This document shows, one piece after another, positions 41,785 through 50,103 of a DNA stretch of 64,000 bases. Below the pieces are notes generated by a model. It searched no databases, had not been told where the DNA came from, and saw nothing but the letters and a program-made list of their open reading frames with translations. Every line of letters begins with the position of its first letter. Positions within the stretch are counted from its first letter, which is position 1. A program made the position numbers and the translations under genes. The stretch is from Microbacterium telephonicum (GTDB lineage Bacteria; Actinomycetota; Actinomycetes; Actinomycetales; Microbacteriaceae): contig NZ_RCDB01000002.1 in NCBI RefSeq assembly GCF_003651225.1, positions 62,001 through 126,000 of the forward strand, in the 5' to 3' direction.

Positions 41785-42698
41785 TGCCCGCCGGCGATCG
41801 CGTCGCGTCGGCCAGAGCCTCCGACGGACGCTCGGTCTGGGGCTTCGACGCGATCGGCACGGTGTGGCGCATCGACACCGCCGCGCCGCTGCCCGCCGAC
41901 GTGCGGGCGGCGGTGGCCGCCGAGATCGACGCGTTCGACCGGGCGTGGTCGCGGTTCCGGCCCGACTCGACGGTGACCGCACTGGCCGCGGGTGGTGAGG
42001 TCGCGGCCCCCGTCGACGCGGCGCTGATGCTCGACCGGTACGCCGAACTGTCTCACGCCACCGGGGGAGCGGTGAACCCGCTCGTCGGCGGCGCGCTCGC
42101 CCGACGCGGCTACGACGCGGCCTACTCGCTCGTCGACCGCGGCGCCGAGCCCGCGCCCGCCGACTGGCGCGCCGTGCTCACCTGGCAGGGCGCCACGCTG
42201 CGCCTCGCCGCGCCCGCCGTCGTCGACGTCGGCGCCCTCGGCAAGGGGCGCCTCGTCGACCGCGTCCTCGCCGTGATCGGCGCTGCCGTGCCCGGTGACG
42301 TCGTCGTGGATGCCGGCGGCGACCTCGCCGTGCGCCTCGACGCCGCAGCCCCGCCCGAGCGCGTCGCGCTGCAGCATCCGTTCGACCACTCGCGGGCGAT
42401 CGGGGTGTGGGAGGTCTCCTCCGGAGCCCTGTGCGCCTCGGCCGTCGACCGTCGGGCGTGGGGCGACGGACTGCACCACGTGCTCGACGCGCGCACCGGT
42501 CAGCCGGTGCGCACGATCGCGGCGACCTGGGTGCGCGCCGACGACGCGTTCACCGCCGACGGTCTCGCCACCGCCCTCTTCTTCGACGGCGGAGCCGAGG
42601 CCGCGCACCGCCGAGGAGCCTCGTGGGTGCGGTTGAGCACCGACGGACGCCTCGAATGGTCGCCGGGCTGCGACGCCGACCTGTTCATCCGCACCTAA
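41784..42698 (+). CDS. apbE: ApbE family FAD:protein FMN transferase
   Basis: A 304-residue flavin transferase that attaches FMN from FAD to Ser/Thr of FMN-binding domains. Motifs: FDAIGTVWRID near the N-terminus, VVDVGALGKGRLVDRV, DVVVDAGGDLAVRL and a C-terminal DDAFTADGLATALFF (metal-binding Asp/Thr). No convincing signal peptide is seen at the chosen start, which overlaps the lipoprotein stop by one base (TGATG); the cell side where it works is therefore open. The partner substrate is the adjacent FMN-binding lipoprotein. Confidence 0.94.
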   Translation: MPAGDRVASARASDGRSVWGFDAIGTVWRIDTAAPLPADVRAAVAAEIDAFDRAWSRFRPDSTVTALAAGGEVAAPVDAALMLDRYAELSHATGGAVNPLVGGALARRGYDAAYSLVDRGAEPAPADWRAVLTWQGATLRLAAPAVVDVGALGKGRLVDRVLAVIGAAVPGDVVVDAGGDLAVRLDAAAPPERVALQHPFDHSRAIGVWEVSSGALCASAVDRRAWGDGLHHVLDARTGQPVRTIAATWVRADDAFTADGLATALFFDGGAEAAHRRGASWVRLSTDGRLEWSPGCDADLFIRT

Positions 42699-42711
42699 CG
42701 TTGGAGACGTG

Positions 42712-44262
42712 ATGTCATCTCTCACGGCCGTCTGGAACCGTGTCTACGCCGTGCTGGGCCGGTTCTCGATGTACCGGCTCGTCGTGTTCGCCCTCGCCGC
42801 CTTGGGCGTCGTCGCGCTGCTGCTCTCGCTCGGGGGCCTCGTCGCGCCGACACCGCTCGAGCTGCTGGCCACCGCGGCCGTGCTCAGCGCCGCGTGCGCC
42901 GCGACGGATGTCGTCGCGCACCGGCTGCTGGGGCGGCAGTGGCGCTGGGAGTCCTCGCTGATCACGGCGCTGATCCTGCTGTTCGTGCTGCGTCCGACAC
43001 TGGAGCCGTGGGGCCTCGTCGGCGCCGCGATCGGCGGGATCGTCGCCTCCGCATCGAAGTACCTGCTCGCCTGGCAGGGAAGGCATGTCTTCAACCCGGC
43101 CGCCGTCGGCGCCGCCGCCGTCACGATCCTCGGCATCTGGCTGCCCGACCTCGGCTACTCGGCCTGGTGGGTCGGCGCGCCGGCGCTCGCGGCGCCCGTG
43201 ATCATCACGGGCCTGATCGTGCTGATGCGCACCGAGAAGGTGCGCGTGATCGCGGTGTTCCTCGTGATCGCGGTGGCCGTGTCGTTCCTGCGCGTCTCGG
43301 TGCAGACGCAGGCGGCGGGCCTCGAACTCGACTCCGGTCAGGTGTTCTGGCAGCTGCTGTGGTCGTCGCCGTTCCTGTTCCTGGGGGCGTTCATGCTCTC
43401 CGAGCCGCTCACGCTGCCGCCCCGCCGCTGGCAGCAGTTCACCGTCGCCGCCGTCGTCGGCGTGCTGGCCGGCTGGCCGATCGACCTCGGCGCGATCAGC
43501 CTCGGTCAGGAGCGGGCGCTGCTGATCGGCAACCTCGTGGCCTTCGCCTTCACGATCCGCACCGCGGTGAGGCTGCGCTTCGAGGACCGCCTCGTGCTCA
43601 CCCCGACGGTGCGAGAACTCGTGTTCCGCGCCGAGCGTGGGTTCCGGTTCACCGCCGGGCAGTACCTCGAGCTCGAAGTGCCGCATCCGCATCCCGACGC
43701 GCGCGGCACGCGCCGCGAGTTCTCGATCGTCTCGGCGCCCGAAGAGCTGCCGACGGTGAAGATCGCGCTCCGGGAGGGGTCGCAGTCCAGCTACAAGAAG
43801 GCGCTCGCACTCGTGGAGCCGGGGGAGCGGCTGTCGGTGACCGGTGTGTGGGGCGACTTCGTGCTGCCCGCCTCGAAGACCGCCCCCGTGCTCATGGTCG
43901 CGGCCGGTATCGGCGTGACGCCGTTCGTCTCGCAGCTGCGCCATCTGCGCCTGGCGGGCCAGGATCGCGACGTCGTCTTCGTCTACGTCGCCGGCGACGC
44001 CGAGGAGCTCGCCTTCCGCGACGATCTCGAGGCGGCCGGTATCCCCGTCATCGTGTTCACCCGCAACGCCCCGTCGGCGCTGCCGCGCGGCTGGCACTGG
44101 GCGAAGGGGGTGCGCCTCGACGCCGACGGCCTGCTCGAGGTCGTCCCCGACATCGGCTCGCGCCACGCCTACATCTCCGGCCCGCCTGGACTGATCGCCG
44201 ACCTCGCCCCAGCCCTCGAGAAGGCCCGCTCCCTCACGACCGACGCGTTCTCGGGGTACTGA
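42712..44262 (+). CDS. NqrB/RnfD-like membrane domain fused to ferredoxin-NAD(P) reductase domain
   Basis: A 516-residue protein. About residues 20-285 contain eight or more membrane helices with HVFNPAAVGAAAVTI, similar to NqrB/RnfD family proteins. About 290-516 form a cytosolic FNR-like module: FTAGQYLELEVPHPHPD, FAD-binding RREFSIVSAP, NAD(P)-binding VAAGIGVTPFVSQLRHL and the end SGPPGLIADL. It should take electrons from NAD(P)H to FAD and through the membrane to the FMN lipoprotein. GGAG (42703-42706) supports ATG 42712; GTG 42709 is possible. Such fusions occur in described flavinylation gene clusters; no cytochrome or terminal acceptor is encoded here. Confidence 0.9.
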   Translation: MSSLTAVWNRVYAVLGRFSMYRLVVFALAALGVVALLLSLGGLVAPTPLELLATAAVLSAACAATDVVAHRLLGRQWRWESSLITALILLFVLRPTLEPWGLVGAAIGGIVASASKYLLAWQGRHVFNPAAVGAAAVTILGIWLPDLGYSAWWVGAPALAAPVIITGLIVLMRTEKVRVIAVFLVIAVAVSFLRVSVQTQAAGLELDSGQVFWQLLWSSPFLFLGAFMLSEPLTLPPRRWQQFTVAAVVGVLAGWPIDLGAISLGQERALLIGNLVAFAFTIRTAVRLRFEDRLVLTPTVRELVFRAERGFRFTAGQYLELEVPHPHPDARGTRREFSIVSAPEELPTVKIALREGSQSSYKKALALVEPGERLSVTGVWGDFVLPASKTAPVLMVAAGIGVTPFVSQLRHLRLAGQDRDVVFVYVAGDAEELAFRDDLEAAGIPVIVFTRNAPSALPRGWHWAKGVRLDADGLLEVVPDIGSRHAYISGPPGLIADLAPALEKARSLTTDAFSGY

Positions 44263-44285
44263 GCCGGCCGCGTCTTGGGTCGACT

Positions 44286-44684
44286 GTTCGTGTGACACGG
44301 CCGCCGTGCATGTCACACGAACGGCCGGCTCCCGGCATCCGCACCCGCCGTTCGCGTGACACGCGTGCTGAGCGCGCAGTCGGAGCGCGGACTCCCGCGG
44401 GCATGTCACACAAACCGCTGCCCGCCGGCATCCTTACCGGCCGTCGTGTGACACGGATGCGGCGGATGTCACACGAGCGGCCGTCCCTGCGTCTCTGCAC
44501 GGGCCGTTCGCGTGACACGGATGCTGAGCGCGCAGCCGGAGCGCGGACTCCGCATGGCGGCCACCCGCATGTCACACGAACGGTCGGCCACCGGCATCCG
44601 CACCGACCACTCGCGTGACACGGATGCCGACCGTGTCACGCGAACAGCGCCGCCGAAGCCCCCGCACCCACCACTCGTGTGACA
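44286..44684. repeat. Array of 51-bp palindromic REP-like elements (family R2)
   Basis: The 434-bp gap between converging genes holds five full elements: 44311-44361, 44404-44453, 44467-44517, 44570-44620 and 44634-44684. A right half lies at 44286-44297. Each starts TGTCAC, ends GTGACA, and has a 26-27-base centre between 12-base arms such as TGTCACACGAAC and GTTCGCGTGACA. Gaps between elements alternate 13, 42, 13, 52, 13 bases, so the unit is a doublet with an exact 13-base spacer. The longer gaps share TGAGCGCGCAG and GGAGCGCGGACT. A further doublet with the same geometry lies at 53835-53949. Confidence 0.9.
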
Positions 44685-44696
44685 CGCCGCAGCGCC

Positions 44697-46256
44697 TCAC
44701 GCCTCCGGGGCGTGGGGGCGGGCGGGGAGCCGCACCGTGAAGGTGGTCGAGCCGGGCTCGCTGTCGACGGTGATCGTGCCGTGGTGGGCGTCGACGATCG
44801 CCTTCACGATCGACAGCCCGAGGCCCGTGCCGCCGGTCTTGCGGGCGCGCGACGAGTCCGCACGGGCGAAGCGCTCGAACAGCACGTCCGCGACGTCGGG
44901 ATCGATGCCGGGGCCGTCGTCGTGCACGCGCAGCACGGCGGCGCCGTCCTCCACGCCGACGCTCGCGGTCACGTGGGTTCCGGCGGGCGTGTGCACGCGC
45001 GCGTTGGCGAGCAGGTTCACAGCCACCTGCTGCAGGCGTCCGGTATCGCCGGCGACGACGACGGGATCGTCGCCCACGGCGAGCTCCCACTCGTGGTCGG
45101 GACCGGCGACCTGCGCGTCGGCGACCGCGTCGATCGAGAGCCGGGTGAGGTCGACGGCGCCGTACACGAGCTCGGTGCCCTCGTCGAGCCGCGCCAGCAG
45201 CAGCAGATCCTCGACGAGGGTCGTCATCCGCAGCGACTGGGCCTGGATGCGCTCCAGCGACGACTGGGTGACCTCGGCGACCGGGTCGACCACACGCGCT
45301 GCGCCACCCGCGCCGTCCGCACCGCCCGCGCGCTCGCGCTGCTGCCGGATGCCGCGCAGCGACAGCTCGGAGTACCCGCGGATCGAGGCGAGCGGCGTGC
45401 GCAGCTCGTGGCTCGCATCGGCGACGAACGCCCGCATCCGGTCCTCGTTGCGCTGACGGGCGGCCAGTGACGTGTCCACGTGGTCGAGGAGGGTGTTCAG
45501 CGCCAGACCGACGCGCCCGATCTCGGTGTGGTCGTCGGTGTCGGCATCCGGCACGCGCTCGGTGATCGAGACGGCGCCCTCGGCGAGCGGGATCGCGGCG
45601 ACCCGCGTCGCGGTGTCGGCGACGGCGCGCAGCGGTCGCAGCGACCGGCGGATGATGAGCGCGATCGCCCCGGCGAGGGCCATGAGCCCGGCGAGGGTCA
45701 CGAGCAGCGTCGTCGAGATGATCTGCGTGATCGTGGCGCTGACCTTCGTCAGCGGCAGTCCGCCGACGACGAACGTGCCGCCCGCGTTGTAGAAGCCGAG
45801 CCGGTAAGCGCCGAGCCCGTCGATGTCGACGGTGGTGAACGCGTCGCGCGTGGTCAGGGAGCTCAGCTCGGACAGCTGTGCCGGTGTGAGCGCGTGCACC
45901 TCGTTCTGCTGGTCGACGTAGGCGCCGTCGAGCCCCTCCTGCCCGCGATAGAGGAAGAGGAATCCGGGCTCGGTGCGCGTCGCGTCGAGCACCTCGACGG
46001 CCGTCGGCGTGGTCGCCGTCGGCGGGAAGGGATGGGCCAGCTGCTGGGCCGCCGTGGTGGTGGGCTCGCGCAGCGAGTTGTCGAGATCCTGCTGCAGGAT
46101 GCCGCCGAGGATCGCGCTGGTGGCGAACGCCGCCGCCGCCAGGATGAGCGCCACCATGCCGATGATCGCTGTCATCAGCCGGGTCTGCAGGCTCCAGCGC
46201 ACCCGGGGACGACGCGGCTGCGGCGTCGCCGATGCCGGCTCGGTCGCCGCCGTCAT
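44697..46256 (-). CDS. Sensor histidine kinase of a two-component system
   Basis: A 519-residue membrane kinase. Helix 1 (LMTAIIGMVALILAAAAFATSAI) and a second helix near 190-212 (IISTTLLVTLAGLMALAGAIALII) bracket an extracytoplasmic sensor. A HAMP domain follows, then the HisKA box FVADASHELRTPLASIRGYSEL with the phospho-accepting His, and a HATPase domain with VNLLANARVHTP, DDGPGIDPD and TGGTGLGLSIV. ATG 46256 overlaps the response-regulator stop by one base. It stands opposite a MacB-like ABC exporter that it probably controls. The signal is unknown. Confidence 0.94.
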   Translation of the reverse strand: MTAATEPASATPQPRRPRVRWSLQTRLMTAIIGMVALILAAAAFATSAILGGILQQDLDNSLREPTTTAAQQLAHPFPPTATTPTAVEVLDATRTEPGFLFLYRGQEGLDGAYVDQQNEVHALTPAQLSELSSLTTRDAFTTVDIDGLGAYRLGFYNAGGTFVVGGLPLTKVSATITQIISTTLLVTLAGLMALAGAIALIIRRSLRPLRAVADTATRVAAIPLAEGAVSITERVPDADTDDHTEIGRVGLALNTLLDHVDTSLAARQRNEDRMRAFVADASHELRTPLASIRGYSELSLRGIRQQRERAGGADGAGGAARVVDPVAEVTQSSLERIQAQSLRMTTLVEDLLLLARLDEGTELVYGAVDLTRLSIDAVADAQVAGPDHEWELAVGDDPVVVAGDTGRLQQVAVNLLANARVHTPAGTHVTASVGVEDGAAVLRVHDDGPGIDPDVADVLFERFARADSSRARKTGGTGLGLSIVKAIVDAHHGTITVDSEPGSTTFTVRLPARPHAPEA

Positions 46257-46984
46257 CACTGCGGCGCTTTGATCATGTAGCCGACGCCGCGCACGGTGTG
46301 GATGAGGGGCTCGTCGCGGCCGGCGTCGATCTTCTTGCGCAGGTACGAGATGTACAGCTCGACGACGCTGGAGCGGCCGCCGAAGTCGTAGTTCCACACG
46401 CGGTCGAGGATCTGCGCCTTCGAGACGACGCGACGCTGGTTGCGCATGAGGAAGCGCAGCAGCTCGAACTCGGTCGCCGTCAGCTCGATCTCGTCGCCGG
46501 CGCGCTCGACCTCGTGGGAGTCCTCGTTGAGGCTCAGGTCGCCCACGCGCAGGATCGGGTCGGCGCCGCCGGCGGTCGCGGTGCCGGCACGGCGCATGAG
46601 ACCGCGCAGGCGCGCCACGACCTCTTCGAGGCTGAACGGCTTGGTCACGTAGTCGTCGCCGCCGGCGGTGAGCCCGGCGACACGGTCGGCGACGGCATCC
46701 TTCGCGGTGAGGAAGAGCACGGGCACGTCGTTGCCCGACTGGCGCAGGCGCTGCAGCACGGCCATGCCGTCGAGGTCGGGCATCATGATGTCGAGCACGA
46801 GCGCATCGGGGTCGAACTCCCGCGTCTCGCTGAGCGCCTCGAAACCGGAACCGGCGGTGCGCACCTCCCAGCCCTCCATCCGCAGCGCCATCGACAGCAG
46901 GTCGGTGAGCATCTGCTCGTCGTCGACGACCAGAACGCGCAGGGCGGAGCCGTCGGGGCGGTGGAGGGGTGCGGGTGCGCTCAT
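46256..46984 (-). CDS. OmpR-family response regulator
   Basis: A DNA-binding response regulator of about 242 residues. The receiver domain has VLVVDDEQML, the phosphorylated Asp in ALVLDIMMPDLDG and the Lys in LTAKDAVADRV. The C-terminal winged helix has ELTATEFELLRFLMRNQRRVVSKAQILDRVWNYDF and the ending HTVRGVGYMIK. Starts at 47002 (GTG) and 46993 (ATG) are also possible; 46984 gives MSAPAPLHRPDG. The upstream divergent gap carries 11-bp-phased CCTATG repeats, the kind of site this family binds. Confidence 0.94.
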   Translation of the reverse strand: MSAPAPLHRPDGSALRVLVVDDEQMLTDLLSMALRMEGWEVRTAGSGFEALSETREFDPDALVLDIMMPDLDGMAVLQRLRQSGNDVPVLFLTAKDAVADRVAGLTAGGDDYVTKPFSLEEVVARLRGLMRRAGTATAGGADPILRVGDLSLNEDSHEVERAGDEIELTATEFELLRFLMRNQRRVVSKAQILDRVWNYDFGGRSSVVELYISYLRKKIDAGRDEPLIHTVRGVGYMIKAPQ

Positions 46985-47005
46985 GTCTTCCATTGTGCTC
47001 ACTTA

Positions 47006-47055
47006 CCTATGCGTCGCCTATGGCCTGCGCGCCCGAATCCTATGAACCGCGGATG
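47006..47055. promoter_or_regulatory. 11-bp-phased direct repeats, likely response-regulator site
   Basis: CCTATG occurs at 47006, 47017 and 47039, and CGGATG at 47050, offsets of 0, 11, 33 and 44 bases. The spacing is one helical turn, typical of OmpR-family tandem sites. The site sits between the divergent regulator and exporter genes. Confidence 0.65.
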
Positions 47056-47162
47056 CCGTCTCATACGCCGTTCACAACCTCCGCATCGAGGGCGCATGAG
47101 GGCCGTACGTACCGTCGGCACTGTTGCGGCGCGCTGCGCCCGAGAAGGAGACCCACAGACCC

Positions 47163-48689
47163 ATGTACTGGACATATCTGCGCCGCGAACTGTCGGGGCG
47201 CACCAAGCAGACGGTGATCGTCGCCGTCGGACTGGCGATCGCGATCGCGCTCGTCATCGTCGTCAACGCGTTGTCGGCGGGAGTGCGCGACGCGCAGTCC
47301 GAGGCCCTCTCCTCGGTCTACGGCGTCGGCACCGACCTCACCGTGACGGGTGCGCAGGCCGAGCCCGGCGAGGCCGGGGGCCAGGGCGGCGGCCCGCAGT
47401 TCGAGTTCGGCCAGGACGGCGGACAGACCTCCGACGACGGCACCACCTCGCTCAGCCAGTCGCGGCTGATGACCGACTTCCGGCGTGGCACGCTGGACGC
47501 CTCGACCCTCGACACCGTGACGGCCGTCGACGGGGTCGCCGCGGCATCCGGGGCCCTGAGCCTGACGAACACGACGTTCTCGGGGGAGCTGCCGCAGCGC
47601 CCCGACGACGGCGCCACGACCGACGGCACCGACGGCACCGACGGTACCGACTCCGACGCGGGCGCCATGCCGCCGTCCGACGGACAGGCGCAGGGCGGGG
47701 GCGGCGGCTTCGGCGGCGGCTCGTTCGACGTCGACTCGTTCACCGTGCTCGGCATCGATCCCGCGCAGAGCGCCGTCGGACCGATGTCGTCGGTCGAGGT
47801 GACCGACGGCCGCGCGCTCGACGAGGCCGATGCCGGTGCGTACGTCGCCGTGCTCGACGCGTCGTACGCCGCGAGCGCCGAACTGGCCGTCGGCGACACG
47901 ATCGACGTCGGCGGACAGAGCGTCGAGGTCGTGGGCATCGTGTCGTCGACCTCGTCGGATGCCGACACCGCCGCGAACGTGTACATCCCGCTCGACGTCG
48001 CCCAGGAGATCTCGGGCGCCGGTGACGTGGTCTCCACCGTCTACGTGCAGGCGAGCTCGTCGGATGCGATCACCGCGGTGCAGGCCTCGCTCGAGACGGA
48101 GCTGCCGGACGCCACCGTCAGCTCGCAGTCCGACCTGGCCTCGACGGTGTCGGGGTCGCTCTCCAGCGCGAGCTCCCTCATCACGAGCCTCGGCACCTGG
48201 CTGTCGATCATCGTGCTCGCCGTCGCGGTCGCCCTCGCCGTGCTGTTCACGATCTCCGGTATCTCGCGCCGCACGCGGGAGTTGGGCACCCTGAAGGCGA
48301 TCGGTTGGTCCAACCGGCGCGTCGTGGGTCAGGTCGCCGGCGAGTCGGTCGTGCAGGCGCTCATCGGCGGCGCCCTGGGCGTCGTGCTCGGTGTCGTCGG
48401 TGTCTGGGTCGTGAACCTCATCGCGCCGACGATCTCGTCCGCCCCGGCCACGACGATGGGCGAGGGCATGCGCGGCGGTGGCGAAGGCGGCCCCGGCGGG
48501 ATGGGCGGAGGCGGCTTCGGCGACCTCGCGCAGACCGGCACCGACATCGTGCTGCACGCCCCGCTGTCGCTGTGGATCGTGCTGATCGCGCTCGTGCTCG
48601 CCGTCGCCGCGGGCCTCGTCGCCGGAGCCTTCGGCGGCTGGCGTGCCGCGCGACTGAGTCCCGCCGAAGCCCTGCGGGCCGTCGCATGA
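47163..48689 (+). CDS. MacB/FtsX-type ABC transporter permease
   Basis: A 508-residue permease with one N-terminal helix (TVIVAVGLAIAIALVIVVNALSAG), a large external domain and three C-terminal helices (near 345, 400 and 475). FtsX features: RTRELGTLKAIGWSNRRVVGQVAGESVVQALIGGALGVVLGVVG and the end GWRAARLSPAEALRAVA. The external domain has low-complexity Gly/Asp stretches (TDGTDGTDGTDSDAG and two Gly-rich segments) unlike most homologues. AAGGAG lies 12-13 bases before ATG 47163. It is followed by its ATPase gene and divergent from the two-component system. Substrate unknown; relatives move peptides, lipids or antibiotics outward. Confidence 0.92.
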   Translation: MYWTYLRRELSGRTKQTVIVAVGLAIAIALVIVVNALSAGVRDAQSEALSSVYGVGTDLTVTGAQAEPGEAGGQGGGPQFEFGQDGGQTSDDGTTSLSQSRLMTDFRRGTLDASTLDTVTAVDGVAAASGALSLTNTTFSGELPQRPDDGATTDGTDGTDGTDSDAGAMPPSDGQAQGGGGGFGGGSFDVDSFTVLGIDPAQSAVGPMSSVEVTDGRALDEADAGAYVAVLDASYAASAELAVGDTIDVGGQSVEVVGIVSSTSSDADTAANVYIPLDVAQEISGAGDVVSTVYVQASSSDAITAVQASLETELPDATVSSQSDLASTVSGSLSSASSLITSLGTWLSIIVLAVAVALAVLFTISGISRRTRELGTLKAIGWSNRRVVGQVAGESVVQALIGGALGVVLGVVGVWVVNLIAPTISSAPATTMGEGMRGGGEGGPGGMGGGGFGDLAQTGTDIVLHAPLSLWIVLIALVLAVAAGLVAGAFGGWRAARLSPAEALRAVA

Positions 48690-48757
48690 GCGCGGTCCCG
48701 CACCCCGCCGCACCGGCATCCGCCGTGCGGTACGACACGACCACCGAGGAGAACGCG

Positions 48758-49489
48758 ATGACACTGACAGACCCGAGCCCCGCGGATGCCGCCGCGCTGA
48801 CGACGCCGGACCGTCCGGCCTACCGGCTCGCCGGCGTCGTGAAGACCTACCAGCAGAAGGCTCGCGTCGTGAAGGCGCTCACCGGCGTCGACGTCGAGAT
48901 CGCCCAGGGCGACTTCGTCACGATCCAGGGCCCGACCGGCGGCGGCAAGTCGACGCTGCTGCAGCTGCTCGGCGCACTCGACACCCCGACCGCCGGCCAC
49001 GTCATGATCGGCGAGACCGACCTGGCGACGGCATCCGGCGCGCAGCTCGAGCAGGTACGGGCGCGGGAGATCGGGTTCGTCTTCCAGGGCTTCAACCTGA
49101 TCCCGACGCTGACGGCGGCCGAGAACGTCGACATGGGACTGGAGCCGCTCGGCCTCGACCGGGCCGAGCGGGAGCAGCGGGTGGGCGAGGCGCTGGAGCG
49201 CGTGGGACTCGCCGACCGCGCCGACCACCGGCCGGGGGAGCTGTCGGGCGGTCAGCAGCAGCGCGTCGCGATCGCCCGCGCGATCGCGAAGCGGCCCCGC
49301 GTGCTGCTGGCCGATGAGCCCACCGGCAACCTCGACGAGCACATGCGCGACGAGATCCTCGTGGTGCTCGAGCAGCTGAACGCGGAGGGGCTGACGCTCG
49401 TCGTGGTCACCCACGACTCCGCCGTCGCCCGCCGCGCGCGCCGCCGCCTGCGCCTGGACAAGGGCACGCTCCGCGACATCACCCGCTGA
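48758..49489 (+). CDS. MacB/LolD-type ABC transporter ATP-binding protein
   Basis: A 243-residue ATPase partner of the preceding permease. Walker A is GPTGGGKSTLL, Q-loop FVFQGFNLIPTLTAAENV, signature LSGGQQQRVAIARAI, Walker B VLLADEPTGNLD, and H-loop VVVTHDSAVARRA. ATG 48758 has GAGGAG 6 bases upstream and is preferred. ATG 48686, which overlaps the permease stop, would add 24 unconserved residues. Two-gene MacB-like exporters beside OmpR/HK systems are common in actinobacteria and often respond to envelope stress. Confidence 0.93.
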   Translation: MTLTDPSPADAAALTTPDRPAYRLAGVVKTYQQKARVVKALTGVDVEIAQGDFVTIQGPTGGGKSTLLQLLGALDTPTAGHVMIGETDLATASGAQLEQVRAREIGFVFQGFNLIPTLTAAENVDMGLEPLGLDRAEREQRVGEALERVGLADRADHRPGELSGGQQQRVAIARAIAKRPRVLLADEPTGNLDEHMRDEILVVLEQLNAEGLTLVVVTHDSAVARRARRRLRLDKGTLRDITR

Positions 49490-49558
49490 GCCCCGCGCGG
49501 GGCGCCATGCTGGGACGCCGCGCCGCGCCGCGCCGCGCTGTCGCCGAGACCTCATCTG

Positions 49559-49597
49559 CTCGCCGAGACCTGGGGGTCACCCCGCGGTCTCGGCGAG
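49559..49597. terminator. Inverted repeat between converging ABC ATPase and vanZ-like genes
   Basis: CTCGCCGAGACC (49559-49570) and GGTCTCGGCGAG (49586-49597) are exact 12-bp inverted repeats with a 15-base loop. A partial extra copy, TCGCCGAGACC, lies at 49541-49551. It is likely a bidirectional terminator and a third type of intergenic repeat (R3). Confidence 0.7.
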
Positions 49598-49656
49598 CCG
49601 ATGCGGTCTCGCGGTCAGTGCCGCTCGCCGTCGGCGCCCTCGAGGCCGGGCCGCCC

Positions 49657-50103
49657 TTACCCCGCGCGTCGGCGCGCACGGCGCAGCAGCACGGCGAGCA
49701 CGGCGGCGCCCAGCAGCGCGCCGAGCGTGTTCGAGACGAGGTCGCGCACGTCGGCGAAGCGGTCCGGCAGCAGCAGACCCTGCGTCGTCTCGATCGCGGT
49801 GCTCACGGCGAGGCCGATCGCCGCCGCCCAGGCCCAGCCCCGCCCGCCGCGCCAGAGCACCCACAGGATGCCGACCGGCAGGAACAGTACGACGTTCGCC
49901 GTGAACTCCAGCACCGGATACGTCAGCCACGCGGATGCCGGCCACTGCGCGAACCAGTCGGTCAGCGCACTCAGCACCCCGCCGGCCGTCTCGGGCTGCG
50001 GTCCGAGGGTCTGCGAGGCCAGGACCAGGGCGTAGACGACCGTGGCCGCGACGAGCGCGATGCGCCCGACGCGGCCACGGGCCGGTGCGGAAGGCGAGGT
50101 CAG
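49657..50103 (-). CDS. VanZ-family membrane protein
   Basis: A protein of about 148 residues with four membrane helices. VanZ landmarks are LEFTANVVLFLPVGILWVLW, STAIETTQGLLLPDRFADVRDLVSNTLGALLGA and a basic end RRARRRAG. No ATG/GTG/TTG follows the gnd stop. Either CTG at 50103 overlapping that stop (CTGA) or GTG at 50145 inside gnd is the start; CTG is shown because the extra residues look like a shadow of gnd. The family is linked to teicoplanin tolerance in enterococci, but most members have unknown envelope roles. Confidence 0.85.
   Translation of the reverse strand: MTSPSAPARGRVGRIALVAATVVYALVLASQTLGPQPETAGGVLSALTDWFAQWPASAWLTYPVLEFTANVVLFLPVGILWVLWRGGRGWAWAAAIGLAVSTAIETTQGLLLPDRFADVRDLVSNTLGALLGAAVLAVLLRRARRRAG

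Noticed and set aside
44286-44684. CRISPR-like array
   Set aside because: Repeats are palindromic 51-bp units with alternating 13- and 42-52-base gaps that share sequence. There are no unique spacers of constant length and no cas genes.
49541-49600. CGCCGAGACC repeats as an insertion-sequence end
   Set aside because: No transposase or target duplication; an inverted repeat between converging genes is better explained as a terminator.
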